From positions 1 to 64,000 of the forward strand of contig JAVXQD010000001.1 of assembly GCA_036644375.1 (NCBI GenBank): a stretch of 64,000 nucleotides of DNA, written 5' to 3'. Position numbers and translations under genes: made by a program. A model generated the notes under the pieces. The model worked only from the letters and a program-made list of their open reading frames with translations, made no database searches and was not told the DNA's origin. Each line of letters begins with the position of its first letter. The first letter of the stretch is position 1. The stretch is from CALWZE01 sp036644375. Its GTDB lineage: Bacteria; Bacillota; Clostridia; Oscillospirales; Ruminococcaceae. This document shows positions 52,220 through 60,708 of this stretch, one piece after another.

Positions 52220-53494
52220 ATGAATTATAATGAAGCTTTGGATTACATCCACAGCATAAGCTGGCGCGGAAGCAAGCTTGGTCTTGAGCGTACACAGGAG
52301 CTGTTGGAAAAACTCGGAAATCCCGAAAAAGAATTGAAATTTGTGCATATAGCAGGCACAAACGGCAAGGGAAGCATAGCGGCTATGACAGCGAGCATTC
52401 TTCGCAAAAGCGGCTATAAAACAGGCCTTTTCACCTCACCCGCCATTCAGGAATTTAACGAGCGGATGCAGGTCAACGGGGAGATGATTCCGCAAAAAGA
52501 GCTTGCGGAGCTGATGACAGACTATATCAGACCAAATGTCGAAAAGATGAGTGACCCCACGACCGAGTTTGAAATGATGACCTGTCTCGCGCTTTTATGG
52601 TTTAAGAAGCGCGGCTGTGATATCGTTGTGCTCGAGGTTGGAATGGGCGGAGAGTATGACAGCACAAATGTGATTCCGTGCCCATTGGTAGCGGTAATAT
52701 CTGCAATCGGTCTTGACCATATGGCAGAGCTTGGCGATACAATTGAGAAAATAGCTTTTGCAAAAGCGGGAATCATTAAACACGGCGGAGAGGTTGTCAT
52801 TAACGGTAACTGCCCTGAAGCGAACAGAGTTTTTGCACATGTATGCAACGAGCGGAGTGCCGGCTTGACAATACCGGCTTACTCAACTCTTGTTAAAAGC
52901 GACTCTAATTTTAAAGGTCAGTATTTTTCATACAAGCATTATAATGACCTGTTTATCCCGCTTATAGGCGATTATCAGCCGCAAAATGCGGCGGTTGCCA
53001 TTGAGACGGCTCTGCTGCTGAAGTGGATGGGATATCGGATAACCGATGTGACTATTCGCGCAGGACTGCACGATGTGAAATGGCCCGGACGCTTTGAGCT
53101 GATTGGGGACAAGCCGACGTTTATCGTCGACGGAGGTCACAACCCGCATGGTATCCGCGGGACGGTTGACAGTATAAAAAGGTTTTTCCCGGACACGAAG
53201 CCCGTAATTTTGGTGGGAATCATGGCGGATAAGGATGTGAATGCAATTTTGCAGATACTGTGTGAGGTATCAGACAATTTTGTAACCGTAACGCCGGATA
53301 ACCCGCGTGCAATGAAGGCGGAGGAGCTCTGCACAAAGCTGATTGCGCTTGGATGTACGGCGCAAAGCTGCAATACCGTAGAATCGGGAATTGAAACGGC
53401 AAAACGGATTGCGGGAGAAAGCGGAGCGGTTGTGGCGCTCGGCTCGCTGTATATGGTCGGAACAATCCGCAAATATTACCACAAGGATTGGTAA
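52220..53494 (+). CDS. folC: Folylpolyglutamate synthase/dihydrofolate synthase
   Basis: A 424-residue Mur-ligase-family enzyme adding glutamates to folates, which retains them in the cell and raises their affinity for THF enzymes. The P-loop is GTNGKGS (46-52), the central segment VGMGGEYDSTNV binds folate or metal, and a C-terminal domain has FIVDGGHNPHG. AAAGGGT lies before the ATG. Its place between acsV/DUF3786 and fhs suits the high folate flux of the pathway. Confidence 0.93.
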   Translation: MNYNEALDYIHSISWRGSKLGLERTQELLEKLGNPEKELKFVHIAGTNGKGSIAAMTASILRKSGYKTGLFTSPAIQEFNERMQVNGEMIPQKELAELMTDYIRPNVEKMSDPTTEFEMMTCLALLWFKKRGCDIVVLEVGMGGEYDSTNVIPCPLVAVISAIGLDHMAELGDTIEKIAFAKAGIIKHGGEVVINGNCPEANRVFAHVCNERSAGLTIPAYSTLVKSDSNFKGQYFSYKHYNDLFIPLIGDYQPQNAAVAIETALLLKWMGYRITDVTIRAGLHDVKWPGRFELIGDKPTFIVDGGHNPHGIRGTVDSIKRFFPDTKPVILVGIMADKDVNAILQILCEVSDNFVTVTPDNPRAMKAEELCTKLIALGCTAQSCNTVESGIETAKRIAGESGAVVALGSLYMVGTIRKYYHKDW

Positions 53495-53528
53495 AGTCGT
53501 TATAATTAACTTATTAGCCGCTTTGGTG

Positions 53529-53556
53529 TTTGCGGCTACAGAAGTTATTATATAAT
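53529..53556 (+). promoter_or_regulatory. Weak candidate promoter upstream of fhs
   Basis: TTTGCG (53529-53534), 16 bases, TATAAT (53551-53556). It overlaps a hairpin TAGCCGC/GCGGCTA (53516-53539) after folC. The -35 is poor, so it may be secondary to readthrough. Confidence 0.35.
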
Positions 53557-53590
53557 AAATTGTTATGTGAAGAATATTGGAGGGCAAAAA

Positions 53591-55264
53591 ATGGGTTTTA
53601 AATCAGACATCGAAATCGCACAGGAGACCCCGATGCTGCCGGTGAGCAGCATTGTGGATGAGCTTGGAATCGACGAGAAATACGTCGAAATGTATGGCAA
53701 ATACAAGGCAAAGGTCGATTACAACATACTGAAAGACTGCAAGGGCAAGGACGGAAAGCTCATTCTTGTGACAGCTATAAACCCAACACCTGCGGGTGAG
53801 GGAAAAACAACCACAACTGTCGGTCTTGCCGATGGAATGCGTAAAATCGGAAAAAAGGTTGTCGTTGCTCTCCGTGAGCCGTCACTCGGTCCGGTTTTCG
53901 GTGTCAAGGGCGGAGCCGCAGGCGGCGGATATGCACAGGTCGTTCCGATGGAGGATATTAACCTTCATTTTACAGGAGACTTTCATGCAATCGGCGCTGC
54001 AAATAACCTTTTGGCGGCAATGATAGACAATCATATTTTCCAGGGAAACAAGCTCGGAATTGACCCGCGCCGCATCACATGGCACCGCTGTGTTGACATG
54101 AACGACCGTCAGCTTCGCTTTGTCACAGACGGACTCGGCGGACCGACAAACGGCATGCCCCGTGAGGACGGATATGATATTACCGTCGCATCTGAAATCA
54201 TGGCTGTTTTGTGCCTTGCTTCGGACATAACTGATCTTAAAAATCGTCTCGGCAGAATTATTGTCGGCTATACCTTTGACAAGAAGCCGGTAACAGCCGA
54301 ACAGCTTAAAGCCCAAGGCGCAATGGCAGCATTGCTCAAGGATGCGCTTAAACCAAACCTGGTTCAGACGTTAGAGCACACTCCGGCATTTGTTCACGGC
54401 GGACCGTTCGCAAACATCGCACATGGCTGCAACTCTGTTACAGCTACAAAAATCGCGTTGAAGCTCGGAGACTACTGTGTTACGGAAGCGGGCTTCGGTG
54501 CTGACCTCGGTGCCGAGAAGTTCCTTGACATCAAATGCCGCATGGCGGGTCTCACACCCAGCGCGGTTGTTATCGTCGCTACAGTGCGCGCGCTAAAACA
54601 TCACGGAGGCGTTGCAAAGGCGGATCTTAACAATGAAAACCTTGCAGCTCTTGAGGCTGGTCTGCCCAACCTTTTGCAGCATGTCGACAATATGGTAAAT
54701 GTCTATAAGCTTCCCTGTGTGGTTGCGATCAATGCATTTCCGACCGACACAAAGGCAGAGCTGGATCTTGTCGAAGCAAAATGCAAGGAGCTTGGCGTAA
54801 ACGTTGCATTGTCTGAGGTATGGGCAAAGGGCGGAGAGGGCGGAATTGCTCTTGCAAATGAGGTTGTCCGTCTGTGCGATGAGAAAAACAATTTCTCATT
54901 CAGCTACAACGTTGACGATACAATCGAGAAAAAGCTCGGGGACATTGTAAAGAACATTTATCATGGCGACGGCGTAATCCTGACAGACGGCGCAAAGAAG
55001 CAGGCGGCTCAGCTCACAGAGCTTGGATTTGGAAACCTGCCTATCTGCATGGCAAAGACACAGTACAGCTTTTCGGATAATCAGAAGCTGTTGGGTGCTC
55101 CCAAGAACTTCACGGTCAATGTCAGAAACCTCAAGGTATCTGCGGGCGCAGGGTTCATTGTTGCACTCACAGGTGATATTATGACAATGCCCGGTCTCCC
55201 GCCTGTTCCGGCGGCAGAGAAGATTGATGTTGACGCAACAGGAAAAATCACAGGATTGTTCTAA
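53591..55264 (+). CDS. fhs: Formate-tetrahydrofolate ligase
   Basis: A 557-residue ATP-dependent synthetase making 10-formyl-THF from formate and THF, the entry of the methyl branch. The P-loop TPAGEGKT (66-73) and the ligase segments EPSLGPVFGVKGGAAGGGY (about 104-122) and GFGADLGAEKF are typical. I chose the ATG at 53591, because GGAGGG lies six bases upstream; the earlier GTG is inside that region. fchA and folD follow in the order of their reactions. Confidence 0.96.
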   Translation: MGFKSDIEIAQETPMLPVSSIVDELGIDEKYVEMYGKYKAKVDYNILKDCKGKDGKLILVTAINPTPAGEGKTTTTVGLADGMRKIGKKVVVALREPSLGPVFGVKGGAAGGGYAQVVPMEDINLHFTGDFHAIGAANNLLAAMIDNHIFQGNKLGIDPRRITWHRCVDMNDRQLRFVTDGLGGPTNGMPREDGYDITVASEIMAVLCLASDITDLKNRLGRIIVGYTFDKKPVTAEQLKAQGAMAALLKDALKPNLVQTLEHTPAFVHGGPFANIAHGCNSVTATKIALKLGDYCVTEAGFGADLGAEKFLDIKCRMAGLTPSAVVIVATVRALKHHGGVAKADLNNENLAALEAGLPNLLQHVDNMVNVYKLPCVVAINAFPTDTKAELDLVEAKCKELGVNVALSEVWAKGGEGGIALANEVVRLCDEKNNFSFSYNVDDTIEKKLGDIVKNIYHGDGVILTDGAKKQAAQLTELGFGNLPICMAKTQYSFSDNQKLLGAPKNFTVNVRNLKVSAGAGFIVALTGDIMTMPGLPPVPAAEKIDVDATGKITGLF

Positions 55265-55390
55265 CAGTCAATAGAAATCAGATCAAAAGCTTTAATTGTC
55301 CTGATGTATTAAACAATATTGATTTCAGTCGCGGTGCCGTTTCGGCTTTTCACAAGGTCAAAACGGCATTGCCGTACTGTGGGAGGAAAA

Positions 55391-56017
55391 ATGAGCTTTA
55401 CTAAAGACAGCTGTGAAGGCTTTGTCGAGGTTCTCGCCTCAAAATCGCCGGTTCCGGGCGGAGGCGGTGCATCAGCTCTTGTCGGCGCAATCGGAGCCGC
55501 ACTCGGCAATATGGTCGGAAGTCTGACTGTAGGCAAAAAAAAATACGCCGAGGTCGAGGGTGAGATGCTTGCACTAAAAGCGAAGAGCGACAGTCTTCAA
55601 CAGGAACTGCTTGCTCTTGTCGAAAAAGATGCAGAGGTTTTCGCCCCACTCGCACAGGCATATGGAATGCCGCGTGAAACCGAAGCTGAAAAAGCAGAAA
55701 AGGCGCGTGTTATGGCAATTGTGCTCAAGGATGCGTGCTCGGTGCCTATGGATATAATGCGCAGATGCTGTGAGGCAATTGATGTAGTTGAGCAATTTGC
55801 CGCAAAGGGCAGTGCGATTGCAATAAGTGATGCGGGTTGTGCGGCAGTTTGCCTCAAAGCGGCGCTGATGGGGGCAAGCCTCAATGTATTTATCAACACA
55901 AAGTCGATGGAGGACAAGGATTACGCCGCATCCGTAAACTCACAAGCAGAGGAAATGCTCACGAAATATGAGGCGAAGGCAGACGAGATATTCGCCTCTG
56001 TCCGCTCGCGCCTGTGA
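55391..56017 (+). CDS. fchA: Methenyl-THF cyclohydrolase (FchA, cyclodeaminase-like)
   Basis: A 208-residue helical enzyme of the formiminotransferase-cyclodeaminase family. It converts between 10-formyl-THF and methenyl-THF in acetogens. Typical segments are SPVPGGGGASALVGAIGAALGNMV (near residue 20, glycine-rich) and ISDAGCAAVCLKAALMGASLN (about 155-175). GGGAGG precedes the ATG at 55391; an ATG 24 codons earlier has no site. The adjacent FolD appears to lack cyclohydrolase activity, so FchA would be required. Confidence 0.93.
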   Translation: MSFTKDSCEGFVEVLASKSPVPGGGGASALVGAIGAALGNMVGSLTVGKKKYAEVEGEMLALKAKSDSLQQELLALVEKDAEVFAPLAQAYGMPRETEAEKAEKARVMAIVLKDACSVPMDIMRRCCEAIDVVEQFAAKGSAIAISDAGCAAVCLKAALMGASLNVFINTKSMEDKDYAASVNSQAEEMLTKYEAKADEIFASVRSRL

Positions 56018-56077
56018 TTGATTACAGCAGCAAAATCGGATTTTCGGAATATCGAAGCAAGTAAAGGAGGAAAATAA

Positions 56078-56932
56078 ATGGCGCAGCTTTTAAAAGGCTC
56101 TGAGGTAACTGCGGTTTTGAACGAAAAGCTAAAGGCCGAGGTTATTGAACTCAAAAATAAAAATATTAACCCAACGCTGGGAATTGTGCGGGTTGGTGAG
56201 AGACCCGATGACCTTTCATACGAAAGGGGTGCGACAAAACGCTGTGAGACAATCGGCGTTGATGTACAAAAATTCGTACTGCCCGAGGATGTAACACAGC
56301 AAGAACTGTTAAAGACTATCGAGGCAATAAACAAGAATGACAAAATACACGGGGTTTTGATTTTTCGCCCGTTGCCTAAGCATATCAACGACGAGACAGT
56401 CAGAGCGGCGCTCGCTCCCGAAAAGGATATTGACGGCATAACCGACGGGTCGCTTGTGGGCGTGTTCACGGGTACAAATCAAGGATTTCCGCCATGCACG
56501 GCGCAAGCGTGCATGGAAATTCTGGATCATTTCAAAATTGATTGTACCGGTAAAAAAGCGGTAGTAATCGGCCGTTCGCTTGTTGTCGGCAAGCCGGCTG
56601 CGATGATGCTTGTCAAAAAAAATGCCACCACCACAATCTGTCATACCAGGACGGTTGATATGCCATCTGTTTGCAGGCAGGCGGATATTTTGATTGTTGC
56701 GGCGGGTCGCGCGGGTGTTGTAGGCAAGGAATATGTTTCGGCGGGACAGACGGTTATAGATGTCGGAATAAACATGAATGCCGAGGGCAAACTGTGCGGC
56801 GATGTCAATTTTGACGAGGTTGAGCCAATCGTAGGTGCCATCACCCCTGTTCCCGGCGGCGTGGGCACGGTCACGACAACTGTGCTTGTGGGTCATGTAA
56901 TCAGAGCAGCGGAAAGAACATTAGACAAGTAA
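56078..56932 (+). CDS. folD: Methylene-THF dehydrogenase (FolD), probably cyclohydrolase-deficient
   Basis: A 284-residue FolD-family enzyme reducing methenyl-THF to methylene-THF with NAD(P)H. The Rossmann part has VIGRSLVVGKPAAMML, ADILIVAAGRAG and the late GAITPVPGGVG. In the active-site YxxxK motif of bifunctional FolD (Tyr and Lys four apart), this protein has Tyr48 followed by E-R-G-Ala52, then Thr and Lys54. The lysine needed for cyclohydrolase activity is thus replaced by alanine. Dehydrogenase activity can survive such a change. It is the last gene of the cluster and ends at a terminator. Confidence 0.93.
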   Translation: MAQLLKGSEVTAVLNEKLKAEVIELKNKNINPTLGIVRVGERPDDLSYERGATKRCETIGVDVQKFVLPEDVTQQELLKTIEAINKNDKIHGVLIFRPLPKHINDETVRAALAPEKDIDGITDGSLVGVFTGTNQGFPPCTAQACMEILDHFKIDCTGKKAVVIGRSLVVGKPAAMMLVKKNATTTICHTRTVDMPSVCRQADILIVAAGRAGVVGKEYVSAGQTVIDVGINMNAEGKLCGDVNFDEVEPIVGAITPVPGGVGTVTTTVLVGHVIRAAERTLDK

Positions 56933-56946
56933 AAACAGCTCACAGA

Positions 56947-56995
56947 AAAACGCCTTATCTTCGCTTCTTATGCATTTGCGGAGATGAGGCGTTTT
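56947..56995. terminator. Terminator of the acs/fhs cluster
   Basis: AAAACGCCTTATC (56947 onward) pairs with GATGAGGCGTTTT (ending 56995) with a long inner loop that also pairs (CGC/GCG). A T run follows on the plus strand; it may serve the convergent DUF1576 gene as well. Confidence 0.75.
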
Positions 56996-57032
56996 AAGTT
57001 TTAATTGGGAATTAACTGTGGCGCATAATGCG

Positions 57033-58358
57033 TTATTTCTGAGTTGAAGCTTCACGAGATTTTACAAACGGCGCAAAAAGCCTGTAGCAGCAATGCTCGG
57101 ACGGAGTCATGAAGGCCTCTAACAGCGGCACTGTAATGATGGCAAGAAGGCAGCAGGTGAGACCGCCGTTGTAAAGGCAAAATCCACCGTGCAGAGCAGG
57201 GACGAGAGTGACACAGCAGCCATGAAGTATTCCGGCAAGTATTCCGGGAATTATGCCGAAGCGACCGGTTATGGGAGCAAGGCCGGTTGCAAAGCAGAGA
57301 CCGACCACAATCGCCTGAGTATTAAGTGTCCATGCACTGAAAAGCGAGGCAATTGCATAGCCAATCATAATAGGAAGAACGTTAAAGCCATGTGAGCCGG
57401 AAGCCGAAACGGACAACATACAAAAAACTGCGCCAACTGTCGCACCGGTAAATGACGCGCCAACCAGATTGTAATATGCCATAATAAACAAACCGTACAA
57501 ACCGATATGAATCAGTGATACCGGCAGACCATTGGCGGAAATAAAATCAGTTTTGTATCCGGTACTTTTAAAAATAGCAGTGTATCCATTGAAGCTCTTG
57601 CCGTTCATTAAAAATCCGGTTATTGCGCAGATGACAAATAATGAACAGCAAAATATATTTGCATACAGATTAAACCCATCACCGATATTGGTGTTTACAG
57701 GGGTATCAATTCCGCGTGTTTTAAAAAATATCGCAAGATATGTAAAGGCGATGAGTCCGGCAGGCAGAGCCGCGCTGTAAAGGCTGTATCCCTTATGCGC
57801 ATTGGGCGAGTGCGCCGCCAGTGCGGGCATAATAAATCCGGCAACAGTGCCGAGAAGAATGCCAAGCACAAGTCCGAGCACAGTTAAAGCTCTTGTCTCA
57901 GTTTCGGGGTAGCGGAACATCATCTCACTTACGAATGGCGCAACAGCGGTTGAGAACATTGCAAAATTAATATATTTTCCGAAGCTGTCATGCTTTGCGA
58001 CGGAATAGAGAAAGGTACCGAGAAAGCAGGGAAGAATATTGACGAAATTCATGCCGAAGAACGAGAAGCCCACAGTCAGAAAATAGGCCATGACTGTTCC
58101 TGAATTTGCCGTGCCTTTGGACACACTAAGCAGCAGCCAGCAAAGGAACCCGACGATAGCGGCGTTCATAAAAGATGCGCCAACCCCGCCTAACCAAAAA
58201 TAATCCATTGTCAGCTGTGAGGGGGAGGTGATGATTTTTATCAATCCGGGCAGCATTTCGCTGAGATTACCTGCAAAGAGACCTCCGATTGCAAACAAGA
58301 GTGAAGTAATTAGCAGCAGTCGTTTTATTATGGCACTGTTCTCGATTGTTTTTTCCAT
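57033..58358 (-). CDS. DUF1576 membrane protein
   Basis: A 441-residue polytopic membrane protein with about 11 helices, of the DUF1576 family restricted to Bacillota. The family holds two repeats, and segments such as FFGMNFVNILPCFLGTFLYS, GSHGFNVLPIMIGYAIASLF and LHGGFCLYNGGLTCCLLAI fit this. The function is unknown; a transport role is plausible. It is convergent with folD and upstream of the corrinoid operon's terminator, so it is probably a separate unit. Confidence 0.82.
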   Translation of the reverse strand: MEKTIENSAIIKRLLLITSLLFAIGGLFAGNLSEMLPGLIKIITSPSQLTMDYFWLGGVGASFMNAAIVGFLCWLLLSVSKGTANSGTVMAYFLTVGFSFFGMNFVNILPCFLGTFLYSVAKHDSFGKYINFAMFSTAVAPFVSEMMFRYPETETRALTVLGLVLGILLGTVAGFIMPALAAHSPNAHKGYSLYSAALPAGLIAFTYLAIFFKTRGIDTPVNTNIGDGFNLYANIFCCSLFVICAITGFLMNGKSFNGYTAIFKSTGYKTDFISANGLPVSLIHIGLYGLFIMAYYNLVGASFTGATVGAVFCMLSVSASGSHGFNVLPIMIGYAIASLFSAWTLNTQAIVVGLCFATGLAPITGRFGIIPGILAGILHGCCVTLVPALHGGFCLYNGGLTCCLLAIITVPLLEAFMTPSEHCCYRLFAPFVKSREASTQK

Positions 58359-58695
58359 TTTTGTTACCCCGGTTATGAATTTTGTTTTTTAAAAAGCTTG
58401 GTGTCAAATGATTGTGAAATAATTCACAGTAGAACTCAAAAAAATAAAGGAAAACCGCTTGAAGCAAGATTTCCTTCATCGCTCGCACAATTATAGCCCA
58501 TTGAGAGATGAATTTCAATGGGCTTGCACAAAAAGTATAAGAGTAAAGAGCAAATGTAACGCAGATAGGTTCTATTAATCGGGGATTAAAAGAACCTCCG
58601 ATGCAATTTGTGACATCAGAGGTTCTTTGTATGGAAAATTAACGGTTGGAAATATCAGATGCCGCTGTAAAACCAACCGAAAAAAGGGGAGACAG
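58359..58695. other. Gap between the DUF1576 and cobO genes
   Basis: It holds the terminator at 58589-58628 and the upstream region of the DUF1576 gene. No gene or RNA family was recognised. Confidence 0.45.
58589..58628. terminator. Terminator of the corrinoid operon
   Basis: AAAGAACCTC (58589-58598) pairs with GAGGTTCTTT (58619-58628), with an inner ATG/CAT pairing. On the minus strand it follows the cobO-type gene by about 70 bases and ends in TTTT. Confidence 0.8.
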
Positions 58696-59223
58696 TTAAA
58701 ATTCAATACCTTTTCGTGCGCTGATTCCGCTCCGATAAGGGTGCTTAATGAGCTGCATTTCCGTTACATAGTCGGCAAGCTTAATTATGCTCTCATGCGG
58801 GTCACGGCCTGTAAGTACAAGCTCTGTGTGTGGGGATTTTTGGACAAGCAGCTCCGCAAGAATTTCGTTAGTTACGATACCGTATTTGATTGCGGAAAAA
58901 ATTTCATCCATGACAACAATATCAAAATCACCGCTGACCGCACAGCCATAGCACTGTTTAAACAATGAAGAAAAAAAATCTTTTGCATGGGCAAATTCAA
59001 CCTCGCTCATGTCTTTTACAAACTTTGTATCGGGCGGTATTTCGGGCACGATGACATTTTCAAGAGAGGAAAAAACGCTCCGTTCGCCCGTATTGCTCGA
59101 CTTTAAAAACTGTGCGAACAGAATTTGCATTCCGCATCCGGCAGCGCGTGTGCATAGTCCGACCGCAGCGGTTGTTTTTCCCTTGCCGTCTCCGCAGTAA
59201 ATTTGAATAAGACCACGGTGCAT
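58696..59223 (-). CDS. cobO: Cob(I)alamin adenosyltransferase, CobO/BtuR type
   Basis: A 175-residue P-loop enzyme that transfers adenosyl from ATP to the cobalt of corrinoids, in salvage or synthesis of coenzyme B12. The P-loop is GDGKGKTT (11-18). The rest shows VVMDEIFSAIKYG and LVLTGRDPHE, both typical. I chose the ATG at 59223 with AAGGAG seven bases upstream; the longer frame has no start site. It is the last gene of the riboswitch operon, 11 bases after the S-component gene. Confidence 0.92.
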   Translation of the reverse strand: MHRGLIQIYCGDGKGKTTAAVGLCTRAAGCGMQILFAQFLKSSNTGERSVFSSLENVIVPEIPPDTKFVKDMSEVEFAHAKDFFSSLFKQCYGCAVSGDFDIVVMDEIFSAIKYGIVTNEILAELLVQKSPHTELVLTGRDPHESIIKLADYVTEMQLIKHPYRSGISARKGIEF

Positions 59224-59234
59224 AAAAAATCTCC

Positions 59235-59762
59235 TTAATGAGCCCTGCGCGAAACAGTGCGCGCGGATAAGCTCTCGACTTTGTTCAGAACATGAATTAC
59301 AGGTCTGTACAAAATAAGAACAGAAATAAAATTTCCGGCGCAATGTAAGAGATCAAACATGGCGCCGCTCACGATGTACGCGATCCCGCCGCTAAAGCCG
59401 CCGATGAAAAAATATGGGATTGAAGTAAGGGTACCAAACGAGATTCCGTATATGGCGGCGATAATCGCCCAGACGAGACTGTTGTCGAGCTCGGAAAGCA
59501 CACGCACAACCAAATAGAGCACAGTCCACACATAGAGATAGGTCAAAAACCATATCCCGAATCCGTACACCAGCCCCTCCAACAATGCAAAGGTATATAT
59601 TATATATAAGGCGCGCCGCCCGAAAGCTTTTGTGAAACAGATTACAAGGAGTGAAACAAGCTCGATATTAGGCAGCGGCGCGAGCACAATCTGTACGCCC
59701 AAAAGCATAGCGGCACTGACCCCGACAGATGCTATTTCGTAAACCGAGAGTTTTCTTGACAT
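59235..59762 (-). CDS. ECF transporter S component, probable corrinoid type
   Basis: A 175-residue membrane protein with five or six helices, fitting the substrate-binding (S) components of ECF importers. It opens SVYEIASVGVSAAMLLGVQIV, and the helix 4-5 region has GGFSGGIAYIVSGAMFDLLHC. It lies between a transcobalamin-like DUF4430 gene and cobO, under a cobalamin riboswitch, so cobalamin or cobinamide is its likely substrate. No dedicated EcfT and EcfA genes adjoin it. It may use the shared core encoded elsewhere, or the cbiQO pair. Confidence 0.78.
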   Translation of the reverse strand: MSRKLSVYEIASVGVSAAMLLGVQIVLAPLPNIELVSLLVICFTKAFGRRALYIIYTFALLEGLVYGFGIWFLTYLYVWTVLYLVVRVLSELDNSLVWAIIAAIYGISFGTLTSIPYFFIGGFSGGIAYIVSGAMFDLLHCAGNFISVLILYRPVIHVLNKVESLSARTVSRRAH

Positions 59763-60164
59763 TTAAAAACCTACTGTTAATATTATGTCAACCTTGTCAC
59801 TGTCCTTAATCGGAGTCTGGTCGATGCCTGTATTCAGAAATTCTCCATTCAGCATAAAGCTCCACCACTCCTGTTTTGCATCGTCCGCGGTGTAGCCGTC
59901 TACTGTTTTCACCCACAGACCAAACTCGCCCTGTTCACCCGACACGAGCTTTTCGTCCACAAGTGCAGAGCCGAGAAATTCAGCATCGGTGTCGATTTCA
60001 AACACCTTTACGCTCTTGTCGTTATGTGTGACACTCACGGTGATATGCTTGTCGCCCGCAGTGGTCGCAGGTCTTCCGAAGACGTACATGGCAATAAAAA
60101 CAGCAAGCAGAACAACAAGAGCAGCGCCCGCAATGATTAAAATCTTTTTCGTTTTTGAATTCAT
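59763..60164 (-). CDS. DUF4430 (transcobalamin C-terminal-like) membrane-anchored protein
   Basis: A 133-residue protein with one N-terminal membrane helix (about 8-29) and an outside domain (about 40-132) of the DUF4430 type, related to the C-terminal domain of transcobalamin. The family pattern is in GLWVKTVDGYTADDAKQEWWSFMLNGEF. It probably captures a corrinoid outside the cell for the S component whose gene starts one base after this one. Its ribosome binding site (GGAGGA) is buried in the riboswitch-controlled hairpin. Confidence 0.82.
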   Translation of the reverse strand: MNSKTKKILIIAGAALVVLLAVFIAMYVFGRPATTAGDKHITVSVTHNDKSVKVFEIDTDAEFLGSALVDEKLVSGEQGEFGLWVKTVDGYTADDAKQEWWSFMLNGEFLNTGIDQTPIKDSDKVDIILTVGF

Positions 60165-60170
60165 AATAAA

Positions 60171-60199
60171 AATCCTCCGTTTTTGCGAAACGGAGGATT
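60171..60199 (-). promoter_or_regulatory. Riboswitch expression platform: SD-sequestering hairpin
   Basis: AATCCTCCGTTT (60171-60182) and AAACGGAGGATT (60188-60199) form a perfect 12-bp stem on either strand. In the minus-strand RNA the 3' arm contains the GGAGGA ribosome binding site of the DUF4430 gene, and the stem is followed by TTTATT. It can block translation, terminate transcription, or both. Confidence 0.75.
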
Positions 60200-60708
60200 A
60201 GACACAGAGCTAAAGCAACCAAAAAACGATTGAACCAAGCTGTGCGTACCCATACCAATTCCGCGTGGTATTTTCAGTACTGATTCTCAAAACAGGTCTT
60301 CTGGCTCAAACATCAACACACCGCGCTTCACCTTCCCGACATAATGTCAGTGGCTTCAATGAAAATTGCGCAATGCTACGTTTATACAGCGACGGGTTCG
60401 CACAGGACTTTCACCTGTTTCCCTGATATACCTCAAGAGGCATATACTATTTTTGAGAATAACTATACAATTTTGTGAATTAAGTATATACCATTCAAAC
60501 TTAATTCGTCAAGGGATAAAAGCGCAGTTGACAAAAAAATATCATTATACTAAAATGAACTCAGACAATGCGTCATGAAGACGCTGTGTCGTTGGTACAA
60601 CATCAATTTAATGATGCCATGAAGGTATTGTGCGGTATTTCAAAGACTGATTCCGCTGATATTTTTATGGCGTTTTTTTGTACTTAATTAATGAGGAGGA
60701 TACTTATT
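60200..60708. other. Divergent regulatory region of corrinoid operon and cbiMN
   Basis: It contains the cobalamin aptamer (60284-60459, minus) and the leader of the plus-strand cbiMN gene. Short stems are seen near 60567-60581 (GCGTC/GACGC) and 60601-60616 (CATCA/TGATG). No second B12 aptamer was found on the plus strand. Confidence 0.5.
60284..60459 (-). promoter_or_regulatory. Cobalamin riboswitch aptamer
   Basis: On the minus strand the closing stem TTCTCAAAA (complement of 60451-60459) pairs with TTTTGAGAA (complement of 60284-60292). Inside are AGGGAAACAGGTGAAAGTCC, GCCACTG, and the B12 box as AGCCAGAAGACCTG. These are the conserved blocks of AdoCbl-type riboswitches. It lies about 120 bases ahead of the DUF4430 gene. 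Confidence 0.92.

Noticed and set aside
60460..60708. Second B12 or NiCo riboswitch on the plus strand before cbiMN
   Set aside because: No B12 box, GCCACTG block or NiCo G-rich internal loops were found on the plus strand; only short generic stems.
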